Source of the DNA: Hypsibius dujardini
Taxonomy: Eukaryota; Tardigrada; Eutardigrada; Parachela; Hypsibiidae
NCBI GenBank assembly: GCA_001579985.1
Contig: LRSR01007285.1
Span: 1-33,147, forward strand
DNA length: 33,147 bases
Direction: 5' to 3'
The notes beneath the pieces were generated by a model, which was given only the letters and a program-made list of their open reading frames with translations, had not been told where the DNA came from and did not search any database. Of the stretch, positions 10,160 through 24,189 are shown piece after piece; positions within the stretch are counted from its first letter, which is position 1, and each line of letters starts with the position of its first letter. The translations under genes were made by a program, and so were the position numbers.

Positions 10160-11818
10160 ATGTATAACGGGGTCGGCTTGGACACTAACGGCTACGTTCA
10201 GCAACGCACCATGGCGTTTGTCAAGCCGAGCAAGGATAAAGTCACCTACCTCACCGAGGAGGAGATTGCAAAGTCCTCGGAGGTGCTGCTCAACCGCAAA
10301 CCCAATTTGGAGGTCCTCGAACTGGAGCGGAAGCGGAAAGTCATGGAAGCACAGGTAAACTACTCGACCATGTTGGGTGTGTTTTGATTGATTGGCGAGC
10401 TTGTCGATGCGTTGATTGATTGAGTGTGTTTTGTAATTTTAATGTTAACGTGTGAACGCGGTGGCGCCGTTGATTGATCGATTGCTGTTATCGTCTTCCA
10501 GTATCAAATTTCAATATTTCCTCTTTGGGATGGCAAAAACTAAAATGAGTCAACTAATTTTTCTTTTAGTAATGAAATCTTCTAGTCGACAATAGTTTTA
10601 GGCGAAATTATTTAACTTGTGTAAATGTTTTTAGCAATTTTTTGTTGAGTTCAGTTTTGCCAGCCCTATTTACTGTTTTTCTCCACCTCTCTTCCACAAC
10701 GGAACTTTTCCGTTAGGGACGAAAAATCTGCAATCATTAAATGTGATCCGATTAATTACCAGGACAACTACTCACCGGCAGCAGCTCCACTGTCTGATGC
10801 CGATCCTGCGCCAGCCGTCGTCGCCTTGGTGGTGGAGCCTCAAGCGTCATCACTAGGAAGCACCATTGCTGCCGCGTTTGTAGTCCCACCCGTCAGCCTG
10901 GAAACATTGCTGCAGCCAGACTCAGACCAAGCGAACTTAAAAGGCAAATGCTCAATAGACCTACCAGCAAAAACACCACAGAACGGTTCAGCGCGGGAGG
11001 AGGACTGTCACATGGAGAGCTCATCTGAGCCGGGCGAAGGGAGCTCCGGGGAAACTGGTGAATTGCCGTTGGAGCGGCAGAGTTTGACAAGCTTGCTGTC
11101 CGCGCTCACGCCGTCCGAGACGGAACTCTTTGACGACCTCATGGACTCCATGGTTAACGTCATCAGCAATGACCTGCTGACCGACGAGATGTCGGATGGT
11201 CACCGGCCCACTGAGCCAACTCCAGTAGAGATTGACGGGATGGTCAACACCTGGGAGGACCTCTTTCAGAATCCTTTCGAGTACATGCTACATTCCCTGG
11301 AAAGCTGCCCGAACTGCGGGCGGATGATTGCGTTGAGTCGCATGGCGCCGCACATCGTCAGCGCATGCGGCCAAAATCGCTCCAACGGCAGCAAGAAGAA
11401 GCGGAAGGGCGGGCATGCGGGAGGCGATCTGTTTGTGGCCGCTCGGCAGACCCGTAGTGCGGCGGTCGTCGCGGGGAAACGGGGCACCCCTAACAGCAGC
11501 CACACTCCGGCGGTGCCACCGTCGTCGCAAGACAGCTTCTTCGCCTCTAGTAGTTCATCGCAAGAGGTGACCACCGCCACGTCCTCACAGTCGCAGGCAA
11601 ACTGTTCGTCGTTGGACCTATCGAAGCCCCTCCCGGTGGATCCGCAGCGAATGGCCGGGTTGGAGAGCACGATTGGACGGCTGAAGCGCCGTACGTGCAT
11701 GGAAACGCCGGCGGGCGGCGTGAAACGTCGGGATGACGGCGGTGGAGAGGGTGGGATTGGGTCCACTCCGGAGATTTTCGGTATTGGTGCACCGTTACCG
11801 TCCACGAGTGCGGAGTGA
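10160..11818 (+). CDS. CWC21/SRRM2-like N-terminus joined to SGF11/ATXN7L3-like zinc finger protein
   Basis: Two exons, 10160-10354 and 10763-11818, join in phase 0 (CAG|GTAAAC ... TACCAG|GAC) to give 416 aa. Exon 1 (65 aa) begins MYNGVGLDTNGYVQ and ends ELERKRKVMEAQ, the start of CWC21/SRRM2-type spliceosome proteins. Exon 2 has a Pro/Ala/Ser-rich stretch, a helical segment (ELFDDLMDSMVNVI) and a zinc finger C247-x2-C250-x11-H262-x4-C267 with the SR.APH core, as in SGF11/ATXN7L3, the SAGA deubiquitinase-module subunit that helps bind nucleosomes. The H-x4-C spacing is one residue longer than I know for that family. A KKKRK nuclear signal and a Ser-rich tail follow. Exon 2 has no ATG before 11011, so it seems to need exon 1 or an unseen upstream exon. 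Each half is a good match; the fusion is an inference from frame and splice sites. Confidence 0.72.
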
Positions 11819-12603
11819 ACTCTTCCTCCTTCGAACACACGTCCTCTTCGGAAGCCCGCTCTTTCAGTTGTTTTTCTTATGGAAGACCAAAAAACTGGCT
11901 CACGCATTTGGTGGTTTTTCTCCTCCCTCCCTCGTCCTCGGGACTAGCGCACGCGTCAATATGTTGTTTATGGTCGGAATCTTAATACTGCTGCTCTACT
12001 GCCACACGCGTTGGCATCATCCCGGTGGAATTTACAGGACGCGCGGCGCGTAGACGGTCGACCGACGTTGTTGTGTAGATGCTTTTTTCCTCCAACGGGC
12101 AGTGATCTCTCTCTCCGAGATGTGGAACCTTTCTTTCGCGCTGAGATAGTGTGATGATGGTGATTGATGGGGGCCGCTGTTTTAGCATTGTCTTATTACT
12201 CTGGGTTCGGGTGTTTTGGCTCTGCAGGATGGCGACCCGTTTCCGATTTTAGCCATTTTATAGAAATTGGAGTGTTATTCCCTAAACAGTCGTGATAGCT
12301 CTGCGTTTTCGGATGTGTTCATCTTTTGGCAAACAAGAACTCAACCGTATTTTCCGCTTTTGATAACTGACACAAACAAACATGTCGTCGAACAGGCACA
12401 TTTGTAGATGATGCATTCGGTCGATCAACTGGCCGAGCACTCCCAATTCTTTGCAGACATGTACACACATGCTGTAGAGCAAGTCTAGCGCTAGCGTACG
12501 ATGCCAGTAATCGAAGCGATGCCACACACCAAAACATAAACACACAATGATAAAACGATTCCCCCAAACTTCGGCTCTTCCCAAGCTACATAAATATCAT
12601 CAA
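11819..12603. other. Convergent 3' spacer
   Basis: This lies between the stop of the CWC21/SGF11-like gene (+) and the stop of the ATP synthase delta gene (-). It presumably holds both 3' untranslated regions. I see no coding sequence and no clear canonical poly(A) signal for either gene. Confidence 0.5.
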
Positions 12604-13909
12604 TTAGTCGGTGGCTTTGACCAAAGCCTCATACGTCTCCACAGCAATCTGGGCTTCTGCTCTTGCAATTTCGCCCGATGCGCTGTTAAGCTTCTGCTGG
12701 GCAGCGGCCAATCCTTCACGGGCACTCTGCAAATTGACTTTTTAAAACATGAACATAAAAACAGACAGGACCTTAACTTTAACAGCTCAATCAATCTACC
12801 AAACAAATGAGTTGCGGAAAACAGTATTCTAGTTCAATAGACAGTATGGGATCAAAATAAATTAACCACGGCCATTGTAATCCATCAATCAACCGATCAA
12901 TCAACCGGTCAATCTTGTGTTCTAAATGAAACTCACTTGGCGGTCGAGATTTTCCACAGGAACAGCTTCCTCAGCCAAAATTTGCACGGTCGAGTCGTCA
13001 TTCACCGTAACAGTGCCTCCACTCACTGCAAGGACAGACAACAGTCAACCAACGCTCAAAACTGAAAGGCCAAAAATTTGTACGGTGAGTTTGTATTTGG
13101 GGGTAAACTTTTTAATCGCGAAACAGCGCAACATCTAAATTCTTTGGTACTTCTCAAACCACACCGCAAGATCCCATCGCCATTTCAAAGCAATTTGATG
13201 AAAACAAAGTAGTTTTACTTTCAATTGCTGTGTCCACTGTGTTAAACAATCAATCTACGGCGTGAATAGACAATGCTACGGAAATTAATAAAAGGCATTC
13301 TACTCGGATGCTTGATTGATTGATTGGCTGATTTAGTTAAAGTATTAACCGTCAACTACCTCAATCAGACTCGCTTGATTGGTTGATTTAATCAAAATAT
13401 TATCCGTCAATTGCCTCAATCAGACTTGCTTGATTGGTTGATTTAATCAAAATATTATCCGTCAATTGCCTCCATCAGACTCCATGTTTGCGGTATCCTT
13501 GACGATCGGTAGAGTAAAACCCCAAATGAAGCCACCGCAAAAAAAGGCCTTTACCCAAACGTACCGAAATATTTCTTCGAAACCGCGTCCGTCTCAAAGA
13601 CATTAAGGACGCCCGCCTGCAGCACCGCCAGCATGGGGACATGGTTGGCGAGGATGCCGAAGTTGCCGCTCATCGACGGCACATCCACCTGCTTCACATT
13701 AGCATCTGCGTAGAAGACCTAGAGAGCGACGTGGAAAAACTGTCAGACGGGCACAACACACGGGGCGGAAACGGGCGAACAATGCCAACCTGGCCAGGGG
13801 ATGCGAAGGTGAATTTCATCTGCTGCAGCCCTGCCCGTGAAGTGCTGATGTTCCGTACTCCGTTGAGCTGCCTGACAGCGGCCACGAGGAGTCGACTGGA
13901 GGAGTGCAT
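12604..13909 (-). CDS. ATP5F1D: Mitochondrial ATP synthase subunit delta (F1, bacterial epsilon homologue)
   Basis: Four exons, in transcript order: 13909-13790, 13718-13565, 13025-12937 and 12726-12604; 161 aa, close to the roughly 168 aa of the human protein. Residues 1 to about 30 are rich in Arg, Ser and Ala without acids, as expected of a mitochondrial import signal. The mature protein begins MKFTFASPGQVFY and continues VKQVDVPSMSGNFGILANHVP, the conserved beta-sandwich of this family. It then reads KYFVSGGTVTVNDDSTVQIL AEEAV and ends in the two-helix domain (EALVKATD). The subunit is part of the rotating central stalk of F1, coupling proton flow through the c-ring to ATP synthesis in the matrix. 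The first intron is only 71 nt. Start 13909 is the only ATG that gives a targeting peptide in frame. Confidence 0.95.
12885..12915. repeat. AATCAACC/AATCAATC cluster in ATP synthase delta intron
   Basis: Short repeats of CAATCAACCG and variants within intron 12727-12936. They are one of many copies of the ATTGATTG-type tetramer family in this window. Confidence 0.55.
13311..13490. repeat. 55-bp tandem repeat in ATP synthase delta intron
   Basis: About three copies of a 55-bp unit starting CTTGATTGGTTGATTTAATC. The copies at 13374 and 13429 are almost identical, and the one from 13311 is more diverged. The repeat sits in the 539-nt intron 13026-13564 and contains the ATTGATTG motif. Confidence 0.85.
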
Positions 13910-14216
13910 GGTAATGGGTGTCGATCTGAAGGAACCTGGATGAATGGCCGGACGTCCACGGGAGGAAAAGCGAAAAGAAAGAGGGATCAGTCGCGCGCAA
14001 GCGAGAACCCTTTGACAATTTTTCCAGCTGATGTTATACGTCTGATTGATTTAGTTGACTGTCACTGCTCGCGGCGAGTCATTGCTTGGTCGTGATTCGA
14101 ATCACCTGGATGGACTCACTTTGACACGCCGTGATGGTTGATTGATTGTTGATTGTTTCCCTGCCTATCGAAAATCCGTATCCTTCACGGAATATTTGCT
14201 CCGGACTTCTGACACG

Positions 14217-14784
14217 GCTTTCCAGTTAGGGAACATCCGTTAATGATGTCAGTAATTCTTCTTAGGCGACCCAACACCCTCCCCCCTAACGTCAGAGTTT
14301 GTCAGAATTTTTGTAACACCCCGTAGATATTCAGTTTCTGACGTCAGAAACCATTGAGCCCTTCCATTACAGAGAAAAATGTGAAATGTGTCTTTATCAC
14401 TCCAAATCGGGCCTGTCCTCCACCAGTTCTCGTTCGCGCGCCGGTAGCTCTCTCGTTTGGGAATGTCGGGGCAAGAACAAACGAATGCATCGATGAACAG
14501 CTAATTCGCTGAAACAGCACGCACATAGCTCTCCAATCAAATTTCCTTAAACTATTTGAAATCCTTATCTTCACAGAGTACGCCAGCATTTTTAAGGAAT
14601 GTGTAATGCTAAACAAATTCCAAAATTGATCATTTCTAAGCCTACTGGGTTCCCCAGAGCTGACGTCAGGACGCCGGTCTACCCCCATCCCGTCCAGTCA
14701 GAGTTCGTCAGGTATTTTTCGCACCCCTACCCCCCCCTGACCAATACTGACGTCATTAATGGATGTTCCCTTAACGGAAAACTG
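14217..14784. mobile_element. Inverted-repeat element with TGACGTCA palindromes
   Basis: The ends are inverted: 14217-14258 (GGGAACATCCGTTAATG, TGTCAGTAATT) matches the complement of 14743-14784 with a handful of differences. Just inside, a segment starting GTCAGAGTTTGTCAG (near 14291) is repeated in direct orientation near 14696. TGACGTCA occurs at 14339, 14661 and 14748, and a degenerate copy lies in the left end. No transposase is encoded, so this looks like a non-autonomous or decayed element. The exact borders are approximate. Confidence 0.55.
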
Positions 14785-15121
14785 AGAGAAGTTTTTTTCC
14801 TACCATTGCGATCAATGCGGGAACCTCTCACTGAGTAAAATAACTGATTCTACTACTGCTGTCACAGTACAGTACCAGTTTTAGTTCTCACCGTTAGACG
14901 TTAACGCACTAACTGTTTGCAGGCATGGATTGAATGATTGCGGATGTTGTGATTCAGGGACACATTCGAGCGATCGGATTGGACACGAGCGCATTTGGTT
15001 CTCAATTGTGTCAGCTACCTCAACTGCCGTAGGTTAGATACATTGCAGTGGAACAGGCACAACAAACAATACTAGTACATTCTACGGTACAGTTCAGTTC
15101 AAGAGACGAACTTGCAAACTT

Positions 15122-15265
15122 ACAGGTAGGCAGACGGACAGACAGGCAGACAGACTGATGGACAGACTGATGGACAGAAATACAGGTAGGCAGACAGACA
15201 GACTGATGGACAGACAGGAAGACAGACAGATAGACTGATGGACAGACAGGCAGGCAGGCAGACAG
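15122..15265. repeat. (GACA/GGCA)n minisatellite
   Basis: Repeats of GACAGACAGGCAG alternating with ACTGATGGACAG. The open frame read from the minus strand (CLSVCLPVFLS-like) is a product of the repeat and not a protein. Confidence 0.9.
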
Positions 15266-15882
15266 TCACTTTCCACTTCCATGGATTGCGTTCACAAAGA
15301 GGAGCCAGAGGTTGCTAAATAAGCTAGCGCTAGTTTGCCACAGCCGGATTTTTAAAAGTTTTCATAAATTTGTTGAGGTAGTAGTATTACAAGATCGTAG
15401 GACATCGTCGACAGAACAAAACACCGAAATCACGCTATAAATAAATAGCGGGAAATATGAACACACATTTTCGTTTTTAAAACCGAGGACTGCACTGAAT
15501 GAAAAGTTCACAACACACATATCCTGAAAGCGCTATCGTACACTTGTCTCCTTCATCCTACAGCCGGTACAGGGTACAGTATGAAAAACAAAGAAAATGA
15601 CGCCGGGAAACTGTTCCTCCCAATTCAGTCGGGCGAAGAAATGACACGGCTACAGTTCGACTGGCAGACCGAATGCTAAACGCAGAGGGTCGCTGCTGCA
15701 GCTGGATTCAGGCTGCTAAACGGGCAGCCTCTCGACGGGACGTAAAGGGTAGCAGCACGGCCAAATGAAGTGAAACGTGGAAAATATGTGCAAGCGGTCA
15801 GTTTAACATCGCCGCATGTATTATCTCTGAAGTGAGAGGTGATATTCCGGGGCATCAAGTCCAGCCGCACTGGACTAGAGCT

Positions 15883-17589
15883 TCACTGAGATGAATTACT
15901 ATCGTCCGCCGCTTCACCGGCTATCTCCTCCTTGGACGAGCCTTGGCCTGGCGGCTGCTCACCGTCCGCGTCTAACCACGACTCTTCTACGATCGCGGCA
16001 ACACGTTTCTCGTATTCCCGCCGGTCGGTTTGGTACAGCTGGGCAGCCAGGCTGTTTGCAGGAGAGTTGGGATTGGGTGCGTCCAGCAGGGACTGTATGC
16101 TGGTTAAGATACTTGCGACGTCATAACTGGGACTCCATCGGCTAAGATGCAGCAACAAACACATTCAGTCGAAATCTGATGTGGCCATTCACGGCAAGTA
16201 TGAGGCAAAGTCTGTATTTCGGCTTACCCTCCACTTGGTCGATAAATCGGCTAACTCATGGATTTCTCTTCCATGGCAGCTGCTTGATTGTTTGATTTTT
16301 AGAAGTCCTTTAGTATACTAGAATATAGTACAGCAAATCAAACAATCAAGCACCTGCCCTTAAAGAGAAATCCATGAGTGAGCCGATTTATCGACCAAGT
16401 GGAGGGTGAGCCGAAATACACACTTTGCCTCATACCGTATTGATCTCTCATGCAATTTTCCAATGTTTCCATATAACACGGCGTTCAATCGCCTTCATCT
16501 ACATTTATTCTGAATTTTACCTGTTGAGTAAATCCAGGCAGATACTGCCGTCAGCGTAGACGTTGGGATGAAACATTCTAAACACACAACAGCTCATCAT
16601 CATGACGTAATCGCATCACAGAGGGGTAAAAAATAACATGTGAATGAATCATCCAAGATGAGATCAGTAGGAAATTATGACTGTACCTTGACAAAAAACG
16701 AACTTTGGGTCTGCAAAACACCACACCAAAAGCGCAGATTTTAGTCATGGGAAGGTTAAAATTCGCTCAGTACGTCTTTAAATGTGTCACACGACGACGC
16801 AAACAACCCCGGTAACAAAGCAACATTATGGCATGCCTTCGCAGTAGAGAGACTGTCTCTCAGAGACATGACGCGAGGTTGAAGACAACGACAACTGAGT
16901 CGGAGTCAAGAATACGTACACAATACGAAAAAGAGCACGAGCAACACTTACGGTTTATTCGGGTAATCCTCGGAGAAATCCATGACCAATTTGAAAGTTC
17001 CATCTTCGAACGGCGTTCCCTGGATGAAAATTAAAACCAACATAATAAAGAGGACACCAACACAATCAAAGCAACGCAAACGAGCATCATCAGATCCTTT
17101 TGAACTTTTAAATTCTACTAACACCTTCCTGAATTTGAATAATAAAAAGTTCGATACTATATTTTGTTTCAAGCATAATTTTTTTCAAGTCGCTGAGCTG
17201 TCACTTTCATTGTATGCTGGGCAATCAAATCGAAAAAGATCTATTGATTGATTGATGGATTATCTAGGATATTTAGCATTTGTCAGTCTCAAAGTTTTGA
17301 TTCTCGAAGGGCTCTTTCGGGTTCGACAGTCAGAGGTAATCTGACAAAAACACATCAATACCCCTGATAGTAATCATATTTTTAACTTTGTGGCGGCAGG
17401 AGATCAACTATGAATGCCTCCGTCTTATACTCTCATTACCTGTGGTCCAAAGATGATGCAGTTCCACGAGAGGAGATTGATCTCGTTCGGCGCGCCCGAT
17501 ACTCCCGTCGGCGGATCTTCTTGGAGCTTCTTGAAATCTCGCAGCAATCTTCTCCGTGCGGGAGTTGTCGTAGACGTCGTGGCTGCCAT
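15883..17589 (-). CDS. UBE2A: RAD6/UBE2A-type ubiquitin-conjugating enzyme E2 with acidic tail
   Basis: Five exons, in transcript order: 17589-17440, 17019-16952, 16710-16687 (24 nt), 16577-16521 and 16141-15883; 185 aa. The UBC fold is unmistakable: [63 protein letters not shown], then [20 protein letters not shown] and the REYEKRV helix. The catalytic cysteine is C94, ten residues after the start of the HPN motif (84-86). RAD6 loads ubiquitin onto PCNA with RAD18 and onto histone H2B with Bre1/RNF20. The human protein stops soon after the residue matching W155; here about 30 more residues follow (Asp, Glu, Ser, Gly-rich), like the acidic tail of yeast Rad6. The N-terminus is six residues longer than in human. 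The microexon encodes PPKVRFLSR, split at both ends, and is required to keep the frame. The next gene on the right diverges from it. Confidence 0.95.
16198..16435. repeat. Large foldback element in RAD6 intron (101-nt arms)
   Basis: The left arm 16198-16298 and right arm 16335-16435 are reverse complements with about seven mismatches in 101 bases; the loop is 16299-16334. The ends read TATGAGGC / GCCTCATA, again bounded by TA. It fills most of the last RAD6 intron (16142-16520), so the pre-mRNA would fold into a long double-stranded stem. It carries no coding sequence. Confidence 0.88.
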
Positions 17590-18771
17590 AAGCCCCGAAC
17601 ACAAGCGCGGTCGATATTATATTTTCTCCCCTCTCTTCCCCGAACTCCTCCTGCGTGTGTGTGACCGTGAGTGTGTGATGTGCCTCACGCACGTGTGTCT
17701 GCGTATTGTTGCAGGATAGGTGAAGCCTTCTCCCTCTTCCTCCTCCCGTGTGCGTTTAAATATGAAAGATCGCTCGATATCAGGGAAGTTTCAAGTGCAC
17801 CACCTCGAAATAGCTCTGATCATATATTCGCAAATTCCGCCAATGACGCGATCAACTCCTCTGAAGATTGAATATAGTACAAATGCGGAGCTCGCTGACC
17901 GTCCGTGTGATCCCGACCACTGCGGGAATATATTCCGAGCCTTCTGCGAAATGATGTCATACGTCGTAGTTGGCGTAAGATTCGCGCAGTTCCCTTGGCG
18001 ATATCTCCCGTTCGTGTCGCGAGCGCGTCTGTCTGACTCAGGTATAGGGTATTACAGTAGAGCTGTATATACCAGCAGGAAAAACTTTATGATGATGATG
18101 AGAAGTTTTGCCTGTGAAATAAATATAAGAAACGAAAGAAATAAAGTAAACACAAACGAAGCAAGGTGCGCGAGAGTGAGACGATAAGACAAAATACGGC
18201 CTGCAGCCTGAAAATTTCGTGCGCACGAGTTTTTTCGACAGCAGTTCAGGCGATTCATTCCAAGCGTTCACCTTATTGATCTTGGTGAACTGAATCGAAG
18301 AGTACTTGTGGTGAGCAGAATGGGTCAACCCTAAGATTCAGCACAAATAGAGTTCATGAAAAAGCTAAAATAACCAGGCAATGTTTTCCGGGAAAACTTT
18401 ATTTGTTTTCTTCAACAATATTTCGACTTCTTTTTCGGGTGAGGATCTATTGGCCCTAACTAAAGTGCAGCTTCATTAGGTTATTAGCATAAAATTCCCG
18501 CAGTACGGCGCGCCATCAATATTCGGTGTGTTATTCTAGTACTTACATATACATATGGCTCGAACTCAATAGAAAGCCGTCAGGGTTTGATAAGAAATTA
18601 AATGGTTTTTTGATATTTTTTTGACTTTACTCTGCGGTGCGGTGTTAGATCTTTTTCTTTGCACATAACGTGAAGGTTTTGCCAGGCCGAAGGAGTATCC
18701 ATCAACAATCCGTGAGCCCGTTGGGTCGTAATACACTAGTGTACTAGCACACACATGGCAAAAACGTTTCC

Positions 18772-18849
18772 CTAACCGAGTTAAGCCATCTAACTTGGTC
18801 TGTGTATCACGCCTTGCAGTGAACGAGCCAAATGGCTTAACTCGGTTAG
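18772..18849. repeat. Hairpin with TAACCGAGTTA core
   Basis: CTAACCGAGTTAAGCCAT (18772-18789) and its exact complement (18832-18849) flank a 42-base loop. Looser pairing extends about 12 bases outward on each side. The core resembles the hairpin at 470-544. Confidence 0.75.
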
Positions 18850-18893
18850 CGCAAGGGTTTTATCACGTGCCTAGTAGAATAAAAGACGTGGTA

Positions 18894-19052
18894 TACCGTA
18901 CCGTCGCGATCTCTAGGGACAGCTAAGCGCCGCCTCAGTGCAGCATATACACACACAGACACATATACACCGGTCAAAATACACGGCGCAAGGCGGGCGG
19001 AATACACGCCCTAGGGCACTCTACTGTCCCTTGAGATCGCGACGGTACGGTA
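18894..19052. mobile_element. MITE-like element with 28-bp terminal inverted repeats
   Basis: The termini 18894-18921 and 19025-19052 are inverted copies with one mismatch (CCGTACCGTCGCGATCTC in the left end). The ends are bounded by TA. The 103-bp interior has no ORF. Size and structure fit a miniature inverted-repeat element of Tc1/mariner type, but TA bounding is weak evidence because TA is self-complementary. Confidence 0.6.
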
Positions 19053-19181
19053 CGAGTTTACGGAGAATGAGTCAGCAAGGTCCGAGCGTTTCATAAAGTG
19101 ACATCATTCCGGATAACGCGTTTTATTCCTCGCTGTCTGTCTGGCTCACTACTGTCTACGATGTTCACTTCACAGTTTACA

Positions 19182-19182
19182 C

Positions 19183-19211
<29 letters not shown>
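19182..19211. repeat. (CA)n microsatellite
   Basis: About 15 uninterrupted CA dinucleotides in the spacer upstream of the kinase gene. Confidence 0.95.
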
Positions 19212-19213
<2 letters not shown>

Positions 19214-20045
19214 CCCATGCCATAAGTCTCCGCTGATTTAATTTCACGCTCTCCGCGCTCTCCCGGCTCCCGCGGCGACAACAACGTTCGCATCTGTGAC
19301 TCTCTGCGTGTGCGATATCCTTCTACTCACCCTTGTCTGTGAGCATTTCCCAACATCTGTTGCTCCAGCATTTTTTCAGCAATTGAAAGGATTCTTGTGC
19401 CGCCGGCGCCGCAGACACAAACAACCGTGCCTTGCATCAGTTTTTATATGCGGAACCACCATTGCGAGAGGGATTACTCTGCCAGACAGGGAACTCCGGT
19501 GAAACAGGGTGAGAAAAATCTTGCTCGGAGAGAGTTTGGTATCTCAAAAATCTCTGCGGTTGAGGAGCTGAGGGAATTTTAATTTTAAATTTCGATCTTC
19601 GGTCTGCTTTATTTTGATTTGGTTTGTCGGGAATCCCGGGAATTCCTTCCTCGTAATAATTTGTTCATCTGCGGACATATTTTTAAATACTTGTTTGTGT
19701 TTTACGTTTTTATTCCCACTGCCACTCCCAGTCTGGGGGGACTCTCGAGGTCCCTTTTTCCAAATTGAGGATTTTCCCCCTGGGCGCACGCCCATTGGTG
19801 GGCGGTCTCACCCCCGGGTGTAAATAACGTATTTATTTTCCGCTCGTATGAAGTCACTCAAGTCAGACACCGCGTTCGCACATTGGCTCAAATTCCTCTG
19901 TGAGTTTCTCTCTGGCCCTATTTCAATACTGTCTGCACTTTCTTCTCAGGCCGCGACGACGACGACGACGACAGCACGTTTTCCCGACTGGCTCAGCGAG
20001 TGCGACTGGTTGATTTCATTCAGTTCGTTCGGAGACGCCACTCAA

Positions 20046-23697
<3,652 letters not shown>

Positions 23698-23997
23698 GCC
23701 AAGGATCAAGGATGCGATCTCAGCGTTCTTTCCAGTAGCTGCTGTCACCCACTGTCTTATGACCTCTTTAGTTAACTGACTAATTGCTTTGTGCGTTTTC
23801 AACGAGCATTTGTTCCGTCGTGTACGTTTCACACAAATGTGTTTATGGCCGTTTTTGGCTGTTCTCTTCTCTTAACAGTGCCGTTCAATGAGGCTACAAC
23901 CTTGGAGCCGCGCTACTGGCCTCTCGATTTCGGGCACTTTTGTTAAAGATTGTAGCGGTTATTTACATGTTGAAAGTTTCTACCTACTCTTATGTCA

Positions 23998-24003
23998 AAT
24001 AAA
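23998..24003 (+). terminator. Poly(A) signal of the MAPKAPK2-like gene
   Basis: AATAAA about 300 bases after the stop codon, followed by T-rich sequence, which fits the 3' end of the kinase mRNA. It would also serve the alternative last exon ending at 23891. Confidence 0.65.
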
Positions 24004-24189
24004 ATTTTATTTGTGTACATGAAGAGTGAAAGAATCGGTAATGATTATGGCAATTTTATTACAGAGACCCACTTTTTTTCGGGGTATCCTCCAAACATCC
24101 CGTTGTTTTGCTTGTCCTAGGGACACCTTAAAATATGAAGCATTGATAAATAAAACAGACGGTTTGAGATAGCATGAGTGCCGAACGAC

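Larger units (their letters stand above)
13910..15882. other. Spacer between ATP synthase delta and RAD6
   Basis: About 2 kb with no recognisable gene. It holds the promoter side of the ATP synthase delta gene, an inverted-repeat element (14217-14784), a (GACA)n minisatellite (15122-15265) and the probable 3' untranslated region of RAD6 near its right end. The open frames here are short and look random or repeat-derived. Confidence 0.55.
17590..20045. other. Divergent spacer between RAD6 and the MAPKAPK2-like gene
   Basis: About 2.4 kb between two divergent starts, so both promoters should lie here. The longest open frame (17720-18187, +) shows no recognisable domain. The region carries two inverted repeats (18772 and 18894) and a (CA)n tract (19182). 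An upstream in-frame ATG for the kinase lies at 19848 (see that entry). Confidence 0.5.

Noticed and set aside
11266-11907. 213-aa minus-strand open frame opposite the zinc finger exon
   Set aside because: No recognisable domain; the plus strand encodes the C2HC finger and joins in frame to exon 1.
17720-18187. 155-aa plus-strand open frame in the RAD6/kinase spacer
   Set aside because: No known motif, ordinary composition for non-coding sequence here, and no supporting splice sites. I cannot rule out a lineage-specific gene.
19848-20045. N-terminal extension of the kinase from an upstream ATG
   Set aside because: It is in frame, but the added residues look like translated leader (Thr run from a GAC/ACG repeat) and have no counterpart in the family. 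Kept as an alternative in the kinase entry.
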